From the NCBI GenBank assembly GCA_047967505.1, contig CM106539.1: a DNA stretch of 64,000 nucleotides; one strand, given 5' to 3'. A program made the translations under genes and the position numbers. The stretch's first letter is position 1; each line of letters starts with the position of its first letter. Below, piece after piece: positions 43,770 to 56,700 of this stretch. Source of the DNA: Dipteris shenzhenensis (lineage: Eukaryota; Polypodiophyta; Polypodiopsida; Gleicheniales). A model generated the notes under the pieces. That model searched no databases. It had not been told where the DNA came from and worked only from the letters and a program-made list of their open reading frames with translations.

Positions 43770-44790
43770 ACAAAACAATTTCAATCACCGCACTAGTTTA
43801 GGATAGTCATAATTTCAATCACCGGGATGGCTTAGGACACGATCACAATTTCAACCACCGGGCTGGTTTAGGACATGTTTAGGATAATCACAATTTCAAC
43901 TACCGGGCTAGTTTAGAATAGCCACAATTTCAACCATTGGGCTTGTTTTAGGACACAATAACAATTTCAACCACCGGGCTGGTTTAGGACACAATCAGAA
44001 TTTTAACCATCGGGCTGGTTTAGCCTGATGGTATCAACTTCACATATTAGACAATAACAAGTATATTGATTTTTAATTTCTAAATTTCACAATTAGAAAA
44101 TAACAATATCTTGTTTTTCATTTTTGAATTTCACAATTTTAATCAGTTTAACTGTGGTTTGTCTTGAACCAACACTGGGCTAGTTTAGGACAATCACATT
44201 AAATCCAAGTCATCTCGGTCTAGAAATTAAGTGGTATATGACCCCAATAGTATGAATTTAAATTTAATTAATTTAAGTACTAAGAAACACAATAATTTTA
44301 ACCACTTAGATGGTCAAAAACTAATGTTTGTTCAAGCAGGCTAGTTTAGAATAATCACATAATTGGTGATTGAAGCCATGATTGCATGATGTTCCAACCA
44401 CCAGGCTGGTTTAGTATATTGATGTTCTGTTGCGAAATATATTGCTGTTAATTTTCGCTCAACCATACTAGTTTTGAACAATCACATAACTGGTAATTGA
44501 GCTGAACCAGCTGTACAGTTGCATGATGTCCCAACCACCAGGCTCGTTTAGGACAATAATAATATATTGCCATTTTGTTGTGAAATATATTGTTGTTAAT
44601 TTTTGTTTAACCACGCTAGTTCAGGACAATCACATAACTGGTATTTAAGCTAAACCATCCACAATTGCATGATATTTCAACCATTGGGCTGATTTAGAAC
44701 AATCACATTAAGTCCAAGCCTGATTTAAGAAATGAAACAAGTAAACTATCCTAAAGCTCAATCACAAACAACCATTGGGCCAATTTAGTC
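43770..44790 (+). repeat. Tandem array with core AATTTCAACCACCGGGCTGGTTTAGGAC
   Basis: About seven units of about 35 bp stand close together at 43776-44035. Further units follow within a larger repeat of about 140 bp, marked by GCATGATGTYCCAACCACCAGG at about 44386, 44523 and 44667 and by GAAATATATTGYTGTTAATTTT. The hierarchy suggests an old satellite-like locus. Confidence 0.85.
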
Positions 44791-46100
44791 ACCAATGACA
44801 TGTGTTGTATCAAGCATGTATATGATGTGCTCATCAAACACCTTGCGTCACATTCACTTTTTACATATGTCCTTTGTATTTGGAGAAATGCTCGTATTTT
44901 CAGGTCAAAATGTTGTCACTCTAGCAATGACTTCCGCACTTAAGCTGTCTCTCCTTTTCTTGCGTTCTATTGAAGCCCACAAACTTTTCGGATCGGGATA
45001 ATTGTGCATTGGTTCTACTCTATGTTCAACTGCTGGAGCCACGTTGGTCCTTCTGATTAACAACATGTTCAACATTGTGTGCCCAAGCCATTTCTCCTTT
45101 GTTTAGGAGACACCAATATAGCTAATGTTGCCCTCTTTGTAGCTAGTTGATCTAAGCTATGCACCCCTTTCACTTTTTGTAGGTCATTTCTCAGGTTAGA
45201 GAGCATCGCCTCTTGGGTGCGCATCTCCTAAGGTGTTGGTAAGGTTGTTACTCTACAAACTTTAGGATGCAAGCTAAATCTTGTGAAGACTCGAGACTAG
45301 TATTCACTTGAATGGCTTGATGTTGCTGCCTTGAATGCTCCCACCAATTGTGACACCATAGCTTGCGTTCTTTGCTATGATGGCAATGATCAAATGTGTG
45401 CATTTGCAACTGCTTCCTAATGTTGCTCTGCAGGGATTCTTCTTTATTATTGTTGTTTCTCCCTTCGCAAATGTTGCAAGTGTCTTCCGTTGCCATTTTG
45501 ATACCGTTCCATTGCTTTCCTTGACCTGCAATCTGTTCCTTGTGCCTTGACCAAGCTTTTTAGCTTTCCTGTCTCATAGCCTCTGTCTTCTTCTCTTGCA
45601 AGCCATGGCAAGCTGCATGTTTCCATTGATGCCATGGCCACGATCAATCTAAAATAGACCCAAAGAAGCTAACTTGTGAGGCAAGCAAAGGATAGAAGAC
45701 AACTTACCTGAAAGATAGACAATGTCAAACTTACTCTAATAACTAAATCTTACTCACTTAACCTTAATGATGATCAATATTAAGAAGATCATTTATTGCA
45801 CATACCTTTTGCAAGATGAATGCTGTTTGCAAAGGTCCTTCTCCATTGTTACATAGACTACAAAGTATTGGCCACTTTCTAATGCAATGTTTGATGAAAA
45901 CTTTTTTTTTAATAAAAAGGCTAAGGGGGCGGTGTCGGTATATCCATCAAAATTTTCGATGGAAAAATTTCTTCCGCAATTTTCTTTGGAACATAAATAT
46001 GCCATCATCGGTATTTTTATCGGTGCCCAATGGAAATACCAATGCAGTGGATTTTTATTGTTTCAATAGTGCGGTGGCATGGGCCTTGTCATAGTCCCAT
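44791..46100. other. Intergenic, nothing recognised
   Basis: Frames are short. One run at 45248-45647 (minus) looks coding by composition only. Confidence 0.4.
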
Positions 46101-46105
46101 TTTGC

Positions 46106-46206
46106 CCCACTATATATATCTTATTACAAGATAGGACAAGGTTTTGCCCCACTATATATATTTTATCCCACTTTACCCCACTATAATATATATTTTATTA
46201 CAAGGT
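46106..46206. repeat. Short tandem repeat TTTTGCCCCACTATATATATTTTAT
   Basis: Three imperfect copies of about 33-45 bases share TTGCCCCACTATATAT and TATTACAAG. Confidence 0.75.
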
Positions 46207-46209
46207 AGT

Positions 46210-47340
46210 ACAAAAATGCATACATGCCATCCGAGCTAGAAAAGTGCCTAAAACTCTCATCATGTATTAATACATATACAAAAGCTCGCCCTTCCAAAGA
46301 GGGTAGTACAACAATTGAATGAGATACAAAATGGTAAAATGCCCTAAGTTGGCTAAATCGAAGTAAATTACTCCTATCATCATCATCATCTTTTCATTTG
46401 CTGCCTCCTTCACCTCCTTCTCTACCATCTCCTTCTCCTTCACCTCCTTCTCCCCCATCTTTGGTCTTGTCTCCTCCCTCACCTATATCCTCGCTTGGTT
46501 TAAACACGCCACCCTAAGAATGTTGTGTGAAAGTGTTTTAAAAAAATAACTAAAGCTATTTTCAAATAATGGAAGTTCAAACATGAATAAGAACAAGGAG
46601 GATCAAAGACTTACATGATGATGACCTAGAGATGACCTACCACTACACTCCAATTGATTAGTACTCCGTCTTGGTCCAACTTCTCAAAGAGGTCTTCTAG
46701 TCCATGCACAAATCCATAATTAATTAATCATCCATAGGAATAAATCCAATTCTAGCATACTCGAGAGACCAAAAAAAGATTTAGTTGAAGAACTAGGAGA
46801 AAACCATTCTATTCAAACAAAAACAAAAACTATAAAAGAGGAATGCTACAACACACATATCTTATCACCCATGCATCAATTCCTATCATGCCATGAATCC
46901 CAAGATGTGAAAAACCTCGGGTCTACATATGTGCTCTTGCTACCTTCCACTACTTGTCCCACATACCTAGATTGTCTTGGAACTCTTTCTTAGCCCTCTC
47001 CCCATCCACCCTATGACTTGCAGCAACCTCGATGTACCCAGCTTCACCATATTGTGGACATCTAACCTGCAATGTTTGACTACTTTGCCCATCCATCGAA
47101 GTGTGTATGCATTATCAAATGCATATGCAGGTGGATTTGGGTACTCTTAATTTATTTGGTCTAAGATAAATTTTGTTTTTCATCATCTTACTTGCACCAA
47201 TCACCAAAATATCCCCCTCAAACATTATATGCAAGAGCTATCTCATGCAACCCATCATGATTTGATGAAGGCACGGTGCTTCATTGCAGTAGTGCTTGGC
47301 TAAAAGGTTGCTTGTAGGGTTCTGCACTCTATGGAAGAGG
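46210..47340. other. Intergenic or decayed element body
   Basis: No coding frame. The right side merges into a leader-like region (CTCTC and CTCAA rich) that precedes the LTR at 47760 in minus-strand order. Confidence 0.35.
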
Positions 47341-47759
47341 CTTGTTGATGGGCCTCTCTCCCTCAAAGCTCACTAATACTTGCAGTCTCTTGAAAGAGTA
47401 ACTTTCTGACAGGTTCAAAATCTGAAACCTCCCTCTCACAATCAAATCACTCACACAGAATCTCAATGGACAAAAAACTCATAGTGGCGGAAACTTTCTC
47501 TCAAACTCTCTCAACTGAAGATCACTATAGCTTGAATCTCTTAAACTCTCTCAAGAAAAGAATTCCCTCAATGCAATGGAATGAATTAATGGATGGAATT
47601 TTCTAAAAAGAAATTGATGAAAATCTCTCTACAGAAGTGAACGAAAGAAACTCCCGATCAGTCAAGAGAACTCTCAATCACTCAATCTCTCACACTCTCT
47701 TGTAAGGTTCACAATGCCTCAGCGATGCCTCAGCGTAAGGCAACGAAGCTCTGATAGCA

Positions 47760-48283
47760 TGACAAAATAGAAGAGTGGAGATGAGGAGAGAGGGGGCAGC
47801 TAGAGAGCAAACCACAAATAACTAATTGTACACTAGATTTAGTTGAAAATGTATAATATATACAAACCCATTTAGGGTTAGGGTTAGGGCATCTAACCCT
47901 TTCCTTTATAGCACTCTATATGTGTTAGTGCTATGCACATGTAATTACATGATGTTGAGTGTGGTCTCTCATCATGGAGCTCAAGTCTCCTATGACCTCA
48001 AGCTCATGGGATTCCACAACATAGATTACCTTCCCATCATAGCTAGCACGAGTCATGATGGCCACAACTTGTTTGAGCTTCCTCTCATGACATCCTCTAG
48101 AAAAAACTATATCCATAGGAGGTGAATTAAATGTTAGGCTACCCAATGTAGCTAGTCAATCATTCCATTGGCTTCCTCTTTAATATTTCATTAACCACAC
48201 ACGACATAGATGTGGTAGAAGATTGGCACATGGCCACTAGATGTGTGTAGTGCATTTAGTCCCCCCCTTTTTATGTTCCAACA
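47760..48283 (-). repeat. Isolated LTR (524 bp)
   Basis: On the minus strand it starts TGTTGGAACATAAAAAGG, a common copia LTR start, and ends TTTTGTCA. It is directly followed by TGCTATCAGAGCTTCG (47743-47759), a one-mismatch initiator tRNA-Met primer site. It contains a short telomere-like run and a hairpin at 47871-47900. No partner LTR or coding region was found. Confidence 0.65.
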
Positions 48284-49555
48284 CCCTCCCTACCCAAAGG
48301 GGCCAATAAAAAAAAGGAAATCATCCCTTAATCTAAAGAGGTACATGTATGCTTTTTTCCTCTTAGTTCATTAAGAAGCGAAACCTTTATACTAGAATCG
48401 AAAGTTTGTATGCCCTAATAAAAATAAAGGTTTGAAACATTCACCAAGATTGGAAACTTTTATGGGAAAAAATTTAAAGTTTCACCAGGATTTGTAACTT
48501 TTTCTTCAAATTTCAAAAGAAAATATATAAAATTGTTCTATGTTATAATGATATCATGAAACTTAAAAAACTAGCTCGATTAACTTTCTCCAGAATTTTA
48601 TATTACTATATAAGTACAACTTCGAAAAAAACATCACTGTGAAGAGGTATGTGGGCATCTTCCTACAACATTTTCTTCCATTTAGGCCTGGGTCCATGTA
48701 GTAGAATGTGCCAAGTAGTCCTTATCCAACTCATGGCCACTTATTACTTGCAAAAAATTTCAATATTTCTTGTGCATGAATGTGTTGCATAAGCTTCAAT
48801 ATTTTTTACACATCAAAATTTATGTTTGGCCATTTACTACTGACAAGACTACCATTTTTGGTAGGTTTTTAACTCAGATGTGTCATATACACTGACATTG
48901 TTGTATATTGTGGGCGGTGTTGGCTATATTGCACTATTCCTCCAACCCGTGCTAGCTCACATCATGCCATCACAAAAGTCTCCAAGCACTATCATCTATT
49001 GTCATGACTGAATAGTGAGATGGTATCATGTATCATGCCTAGAATTGTGAAGCACATATTGTACATTGCCTAGGTCTATTGTGGGATGTTCATGGACCCA
49101 CTAATGGAGCCATAGGGAATCAATACCATATTGAAAATCAAATTGGTAAGCTACATGTCCATGTACAATTTTCAAGTCACTCACACTACTATAAGAGTTG
49201 TGTGAGGATTCTTAAGCTTACCACCTAGCACACAATACTATCATGGGAGATACCTAATCCAATAGTGCAGTCAATCATGATGTGTATTGATGATCCTTTG
49301 TTACATGATTGCATCAATTATTCACAAGACTTGGAGATTCCTCATCCATTGTCACTCATAGTTTTACTGAGCTTTGATGGGTGAGTTAGGATCCTTATTG
49401 GACTAAATGATTTGCCCAAGGCTTGGGAAAAGGTCATGGGTAATTGGGCCAAAGTAAGTAGCATCATGTCACAAGATACCACAAAGATGTTGAAGCCTTT
49501 GGAAATAATGAAGGTTTGGTCTTGTTTAACTTAGGAACATTGTATGGAAAATATC
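48284..49555. other. Intergenic, no gene seen
   Basis: Next to the LTR lies CCCTCCCTACCC, read on the minus strand as GGGTAGGGAGGG, a polypurine-like tract. Otherwise nothing is recognised. Confidence 0.35.
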
Positions 49556-49574
49556 AATACATCCCTACCTCAAT

Positions 49575-49616
49575 ACACACACAGACACACACACATAGAG
49601 AGAGAGAGAGAGAGAA
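49575..49616. repeat. Compound (CA)n(GA)n microsatellite
   Basis: CACACACAGACACACACACATAGAGAGAGAGAG. Confidence 0.9.
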
Positions 49617-49724
49617 TAAAATCATATGACTACAAATCATTACAATAGATGGAAACAGCTTTCTAGCCGTATGCTGTGGTGACAATCGTTAGTTGACTGA
49701 ACCACCTCCCCTATTAAGGGACCC

Positions 49725-49990
49725 ATACCATTAGGTCTAGGCTCTTACATACCATTAGGTCTAGGCTCTTGCGCTAGAACCCCTACTAGGGGCCCACTAG
49801 GCCCCTTAGGACCTCCAATTGAGATGCTGCCTTGGACCCTAGCTAGCAATCATACCTACGACCATCAAAGCCACATTTGACCTTCATCAAATGTCTAAAC
49901 TAGAACCTATTGAGCATTTGTTCTACTCAATGACTTCGTCTAAACTAGGACCTATTGAGCATTTGTTCTACTCAATGACTTCTTCTAAAA
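49725..49990. repeat. Two short tandem duplications
   Basis: ACCATTAGGTCTAGGCTCTT is repeated with a 24-bp period near 49728-49775. A 47-bp unit containing CCTATTGAGCATTTGTTCTAC is repeated near 49895-49990. Confidence 0.8.
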
Positions 49991-52380
49991 TAGAGGAGAT
50001 TACAAAGTAGAGATAGCTGGTCCCTACCTATATTTTAAACTTGCTCAAATGTGCACCCACATATGAATGGAAAAGCAAGACAACATCACCAATTTCAAAT
50101 AGGAAGAACTTACTATTACAATCAAACTAGATCTTGCAACAATGCTCGATTATATCTTTGCTATCCACAAACAATGTAAGCATTGCTATGAAGGGCAAGT
50201 ACTTGTGATAGGTGATATTCTTTAGATTTCTAAAGTGATTCAAGCCTTGATAGTAATCCTTAGATGGGGCAACCCAAAATCCATTGGAACCATACAACAC
50301 TTGACCCAATCATTCTACGTTTCATTCAAAATCTTCCTCAAAATTTGAAGCATGATCTTAATAGTTGATTCATCTTATACATTAGCATGTAGATAATACA
50401 CCAGTCCCTTTGTGTAATAGCGTATGCCTCTATGTTAAGTGTTGCATTAATGACATTCAATATATTAAGGAAATGCCCCTGTTGGAGACTTACTAGTTCA
50501 ATGGGATCGACAAATTGGATCATGGGGGTACCTCATAAATTAAAATAGCTATGACTCTACTTGCTTATCTCACAAGGCACAACATTCAACCCATTTGATG
50601 TAGTATTCCATTACAACAATAATGTATCAATTAACAATCCATTATAGAAAGGGCTTGATAGAACCTATAGACTTATGAGGCATGAGAGATGAGCCTGTGA
50701 TGAGCCTCCTACAAAATAATTTCTTGTTTGTGTTAGGGTAAAATAAGTAACTCGACTTTAGTATCGGAATGATCAAGAGTCTTAACGATTAGAAGTTGTA
50801 ACTGAAATACCAACCACCATGTCGGATATGGCAAGAATGTAAGAGACAAACTGAGGAGTGGAATATGCAATGTGATGTTCTTGTAGTAGCTTATCTAATG
50901 AATACAATTCCGACTATTATCAATCTTGCACATTATGCTACCATTATTGCTTTTCTAAGTTCGGTGTTGTATCTATTTTCCTCTTCCCTTTGAGCAATTA
51001 GAGAGAAGTGTATTCTTGCCTCTTGTGATAATATCTTGAATAACTCATAGATCTCAATTCTCTCCTTTAGTAATGCAACAGTTAGTATAGTTCTATGTTA
51101 TCAAACCCCCAAAGAATGGAGTTTTGTATTCCGTTAACAGTGGTGATCCTGCAAGTCCAAATACCCATCAATCGAGCCAAAATAGCAAGATTGGCGATCT
51201 GTGATCCATGAAAATTTTTGATGCATCAGGGTGACAATGCGGCCATCAGCATATCACATTCAGGATTGTAGAGTAGAAAACTCAGTCCGAGAGACAAGAT
51301 TGCCTCAATCTAATGTTTTTGGAAGATGGCAAGCTTCGATAATCTTGAACGAGTTTCAACTTAGGTATAATTCATATTCATTTGAATTGAGTACACTAAC
51401 ATTCTTGGCATGGCGATGAGTATACAAAAGAATGAATGACTGCAAATAGCCAAGACAACCCCCCCATATTTCAACGTACGCATTTGCAACCCCGTCTTTA
51501 GAGACGGCAAGAACAGCAGCAGAAAGATGCAAAGGTAAAATCTAGTTTTGAAACGGCACTAACACATTTAACAAGCCAAGAAGGAGTGACCCAAATGGCG
51601 ACATGGGAAGAAACCGAGGTTAAAAGCCCAAAGGATGAATCAAGGGGAGATCACGTGATTTCCAGCATTTTTGGAGAAAACCAAGCTAATCCAACAAGGA
51701 TGAGGAAAACTTACCACAACAGAAGTGGAGGATCATGAAAAGACAAGGGCAATCGGCTTCTTTCCAAGGAGGGTGATCTTACAGGGCACGAAAATGCTAC
51801 CTCTTGTTTGGTAGAGCACCAAGGTACACTAATGCGTGGGGATTATACTGTAATCCAACACACAAGGTGCAAGATGACAATAGGAAAAATATATATTACA
51901 CAGCTAGCCAGATGCCAGATCCTTCCAGGTTATTAATGAGCAGCCCAACATGATCTTGCCCATGAAGAACTTCAGTCAGAGACTCCCACCAGCGACACTT
52001 CCAATGGGTGATATCCTTAAGTTCCATGCGGGGGATAGAGGCTAGTATTCACTACCGCCATTTGGGGCATCCAAACCTCATCTGGATGCTTTTGGGAGAG
52101 CGTACCCCTCCAACGCTTATTTCTCAGCTCTATCTCAACACAATGCCTGTAAGATGAGTTGGCCTCGATCTCAATCATCTTCATCGAGCCTCCATCCTCA
52201 TGGTGAACAACTATAAAGGACCCTTATGAAGTTGTTGGTCTTCTTCAATGTCCTTTAGGCTTTGAGTGCTGTCTTTAAAAGCTAGGTATGAGGAATAACT
52301 AGCTTTCTTGTCATCCCAATAATCATGGATTATGCCTCAGATTTATCCACATAGTGCCTCAACTATGCTCGTAGCATCAA
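49991..52380. other. Intergenic, no gene recognised
   Basis: Minus-strand frames at 50127-50309 and 50338-50523 are short and unrecognised; they may be retroelement debris. Confidence 0.35.
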
Positions 52381-52385
52381 ATAAA

Positions 52386-52560
52386 AAATAATCCATGCCC
52401 AAAGGCAGTACTAAATCAAAGTACAACCTTTGATCCACTATCCCAAAGATAGTGTTAGTGGTGGGAAAATAATTTTATTGTTAAATCCATGCCCAATGGC
52501 AAGAGCTAAATTGAAAATAATTTTGTTGCTAAATGCATGCCCAATGGCAATAGCTAAATC
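52386..52560. repeat. 48-bp imperfect tandem repeat
   Basis: Units with AAAATAATTTTRTTGYTAAATSCATGCCCAATGGCAAKAGCTAAAT at 52466 and 52514, and a diverged unit at about 52386. They are bracketed by two AGATAGTGTTAGTSGTGGGA-like copies (52447, 52580). Confidence 0.75.
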
Positions 52561-52599
52561 CTTGACCCAGTATCGCAATGATAGTGTTAGTCGTGGGAG

Positions 52600-53510
52600 A
52601 TGTTTAGAATGGAACAACCAAACATCCACCAAGTGTGGTTGGTTGAATTATTGTTAAGCATAGTACTAACATCAATAGACAATGGTGCACCGAGCACACA
52701 TCTCGAAAACAACACCCACTCGAAAATAAACCACAAGCAACAAAGGGACCTTGCTAGAGGGAGGACTTTAGACAAGGAGCAACTGGCACGCACATGCAAG
52801 TGTGCATGTTCATGCATAGACAACGACTGAAGAAAGATTTAGTAATTACATGTAAATGGTATCATCTTGGATTGAAATTTTGTTTTGTATGAAAGGCATA
52901 ACTTTGTATTAAAAAGCTAAGTGTTCTCAAAATCCATTTTGAGCCTTTTTTTTGCCAATTTGTTTATAATTTTAAAACAATGTAAATTCTTATCCCTCCC
53001 CCTTTTTCCTATATAGGTGGGATTGAATGAAAAGCTCTTTTTGTACTTTTGTTTATACCTCTTTTGATTAGGACTAAACAGTTTTACCCCTTCGGATTTT
53101 ACTGAATAAGTAAGCTTTATTGTAATAAGGTGGAGAATACGGAAAAGCTTTGCATTTCAAAAATAACAATCTTTTGGTTTTCACCCAATCTCAAGCTTTC
53201 CTTGCAATCAAGACAAAGCTCATTAATAGTTGCCCAACATACAGCTTAACACTAAAGTTGGTCAATCCTCAAACCTACGTGAACAGTTGCAATTCTTATT
53301 GGAAAACCCTCATCCATAAGAGGAATTGATAGGCATCAAATAGGGGAATGGTGTTCTACAATACTTTGAATTATGAAAGCCCATTACAGCAAATCACATA
53401 GCTGGATGCAAGGAGATAAGAACCTGGACAACCTACGAACTATGCAATTGCAATCTAAATTTGCCAAACTATTCCAATTATTTCATAATTGGTTTTGACA
53501 AAAATTAACT
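52600..53510. other. Downstream flank of SNAPC3
   Basis: T-rich near the gene end on the minus strand. No other gene is seen. Confidence 0.35.
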
Positions 53511-53795
53511 TTATTCATGATAATAATCATAAACTTTAAAATCATTGTATAGTAATGTCCCATCTTGTGAGTAGTGCAGCAAATAATAGCAATAATCACA
53601 AAAGAAACAAGGACTTTCCGGGGCCATTTTATCATCATAAGTCACCTTCTTTGCTCTATAGATGCGACAAATAGTACACTTTCTATGCCTGACACGAAGC
53701 GGAGAGCGCAACAAAGGATACAATAGTGTATTCTGGACATCCTCTTTGTGTGCTAGCCGCATGTCTCTAATTACAATGCTATGCTTGCAAGCACC
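53511..53795 (-). CDS. SRD2: snRNA-activating protein complex subunit 3 (SNAPC3/SRD2-like), last exon
   Basis: 94 codons plus stop. The acceptor reads TTGTACAG/GGTGCTTGC, in phase 0 with the exon at 57758. The sequence ACKHSIVIRDMRLAHKEDVQN, CTICRIYRAKKVTYDDKMAPES and CFFCDYCYYLLHYS gives the conserved Cys/His-rich C-terminus of plant SNAPC3, ending near KVYDYYHE as in relatives. SNAPC3 is the DNA-contacting subunit of the complex that binds the upstream sequence element of snRNA genes in the nucleus and recruits Pol II or Pol III; the Arabidopsis version is SRD2. All paired Cys residues of the zinc-binding region are kept and the stop is in the expected place, so this end of the gene looks functional. 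The gene lies on the minus strand, spans at least 8.8 kb, and its remaining exons are listed separately. The family call is firm. Confidence 0.9.
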   Translation of the reverse strand, partial: GACKHSIVIRDMRLAHKEDVQNTLLYPLLRSPLRVRHRKCTICRIYRAKKVTYDDKMAPESPCFFCDYCYYLLHYSQDGTLLYNDFKVYDYYHE

Positions 53796-56700
53796 CTGTA
53801 CAATGCCAATCAATAAGTCAAAGAATTAAAAGAACGAACACATTGTTTGACAACAATTGGAATCATTGAAAAATCACCAATAAGTCTAAATAGTCTTGAG
53901 CGCTTTGGAAAAACCTATCTGGACATCTTGTAGGTTTAAAGACTAGCTTGTTTGTAAGATTCTTGACTTTGACTGCGTGCTTTCTGAGAGGCTTACTGTT
54001 TTAAAAGTGTGCCTTGTAATGAATTTGACAGCCTTTTCTTCGGTTTGTCCCACTCTCTTTTCCACACTGACATGACTCAGCTTAAAAGCACAATTGTTGC
54101 CATTGAACCTTGGAAATACTAATAAAAATTGTTTAACTTTCTCTCACTAATACTAGGACGAAAGTATGGCTTTCTTCAAAACTTTTCCCTTCATGAAAGC
54201 ACTCATACAAGACCTGAATATTTCCTTATCAGTTCACCTTTATATTGTCAAGGTTTACGGCAGTTCACCTTTATATTGTCAAGGTTTACGGCTACGATTG
54301 TCCCAAAGATTTTAAAGCGCTTTCCAAGAGTCAACAGTAGAGAGGAGTCCCCACTCAGGACTATCTGATAGCATCACTTATTGAACAAGGATTGCATATT
54401 AGAAGACCTTTGTCTAGATGCCAGCGCTATCCTACACCTCTCAGCATCCTTCAAAGTCTAAGAATCTCAATTTAAGAAATTGTTAGACTTGCAAGTTAAC
54501 GCCTTTATATAAGTGTGAAATCTGACTACCTCGATTGAAGAGAGGTTGCTGCTTCTAGTCTGAGATGATGACCTTCTGTCTCTGTATACTACCCATTTCC
54601 CTTTAGCTCTAGCTTCCATGACCCTCTTGAGGTCTATGTGTGAGATCCTCATTCACATAGATAGAGCTCCCTTTGTCCTCTTTGTTAGGACAGCATGTTT
54701 GCCCCCGCTTCTTTGTATTTAAGAGTTAGGGTTTTCTTCCCTTGTTAAGTCTATCTTTCCTCTCTCTCCAAGCATTTTCAATTTGTGCCCGAGTAACATC
54801 CAGGGGACTGGTCACAATACCACCAGTTTGAGGTTGAGCACGTTGTTTTATCTCCAACTCTTCACATCAAGAGACTCCTCGATGACCATTGCAGCTCACT
54901 ACCTTGGACCAAGATTTTGCTTCCTTGCTATGGGCATCTATTTCTGTGTTCAAATTTATTTTGATCTTCTATGATTCTTCCATGAGTTTCCCTTGAGTAT
55001 TTTTAAGCTCGTCAACACGTTTCTTGAGGGCTGTGTTTCCACTCCTCAAAGAGTCTAGTGCAATTGAGTCGGGAGCCCTGGTGGTGACTCCGCACCTGAC
55101 TTCAGCTTGAGCACCTTGATGCTAGCGGCCTGGTCTTTGGCAGTCTTTTTCAAGGTATCTTTCTCAGCTCTCAAGGCAACTCGTGACTGAGCGTGGCTTT
55201 TTTGGAGCATAAATTCTCTTCTTTTATTGCCTTGTGATCCACTTCTTAGGCTTCCGTCTTCTCAGTGCATATCATGAGGCATTCTTCATTCTAATGAGAT
55301 ACCTGGATGGAGTAGGGGTCTTTGGGCGGGGTGGCTTCTTCAAAGTGTCCTCCATTTCCTTTGCCATGCCCTCCCTATTTGTCATCCTGCTGGTTTCAAG
55401 GTATACGCCCCCAAATGTTAACTGCTAAAAAGAACCTGAAACAGCAAATTATTATCTTGCTGTCTCCTTATTTGGCGATGGACGGAAAACATACGGAAAA
55501 GGTTTTCAGAATGAATTGTGGAGGGAAACACACACTTCCATTGGGTAACGTTCACAGATTCCATCGAATGTTTTTCTGGAAAATGCCTATATTTTAGTTG
55601 CCTATTTTCCCAAGGCCCCATAGGTGCACATTGAGAAGCTTCCGGGGGCAAGGGTTTCCTTATGTGCCCTTTTCTTGGATTTTCTTGGCGACACTTGATT
55701 CACGATATGTATATGAATTATAGACCACCTAGCTTGAGTAAGTCGTGAAGGTGATTGGGCATTCAGTGCATCAATTTAAATTTGTAAGTAAAAGGGTGAA
55801 CAATAGGGCATGCCATGAGGAGGGAACACACCATGATCTAGGAGGCCATGAACTTTGAATAAGAGCTGGCATGAAATCTATGTGATTAAGGTATGTGTGA
55901 ACTTGCATCTTGCCACTGAATGGTTAAATCCCCTAATTGTCCCACGACCAAGAAATACTGGAGTGAGACCACTGATGTGGATGCAATGAGATTGTGTGTG
56001 GCACGCTTAATGAAGAGAATAAGCTGCTTGCTTATCTCGATCTTTAAGGAAGCTCTAGATCCAACCATTGAAAATACTTTGTCTATTGCTTTCTGTAATG
56101 GTAACAATAATTTTGGCTCTGACCAACCTTGCTGGGACCTACAATGGGCAGGATCTTGTACTTTACATATAGATGCACCAAATCCCCCAGAAGGGTCTCC
56201 TTATAATGCCTCAGTACACAGGAATGTCTACACAAGGCAGAAACACACACAGATGGGGGTGCACAAGAATCAAGAAGAGTGGAAGTCTTATTCCACTCAC
56301 TTCAAGCCATATATATCTGTCCTAGGCAGAGATGAACATGCTCGATGCGTGTGAATCTACCTCGAGAGACCTCTACTCGAGACGTCTACATCACAGCATG
56401 CTACCTCCCCCTAGAGACATTCAAGTATGCAAGAAATTATAACATTTTTTGGAATTATACGAGGGCACTCTAAGATATGCACATGCGGAGAGGTTCTACT
56501 AGGGGAGTTCAAGGCTGACATGAGAGTAATGCAGGCAGAGATCTTGGTCTTCCAGGAAAATGCCATTGTACTTGATGGACAGATGCCATGGAACGGGACT
56601 TTCGATGAACATTAGTGGACACAAATGACACAACCATTGTACGGTATGGGAAATGTCCGTTTGACATGTGTACCACACACAAGATGATGGTTTATGACGG

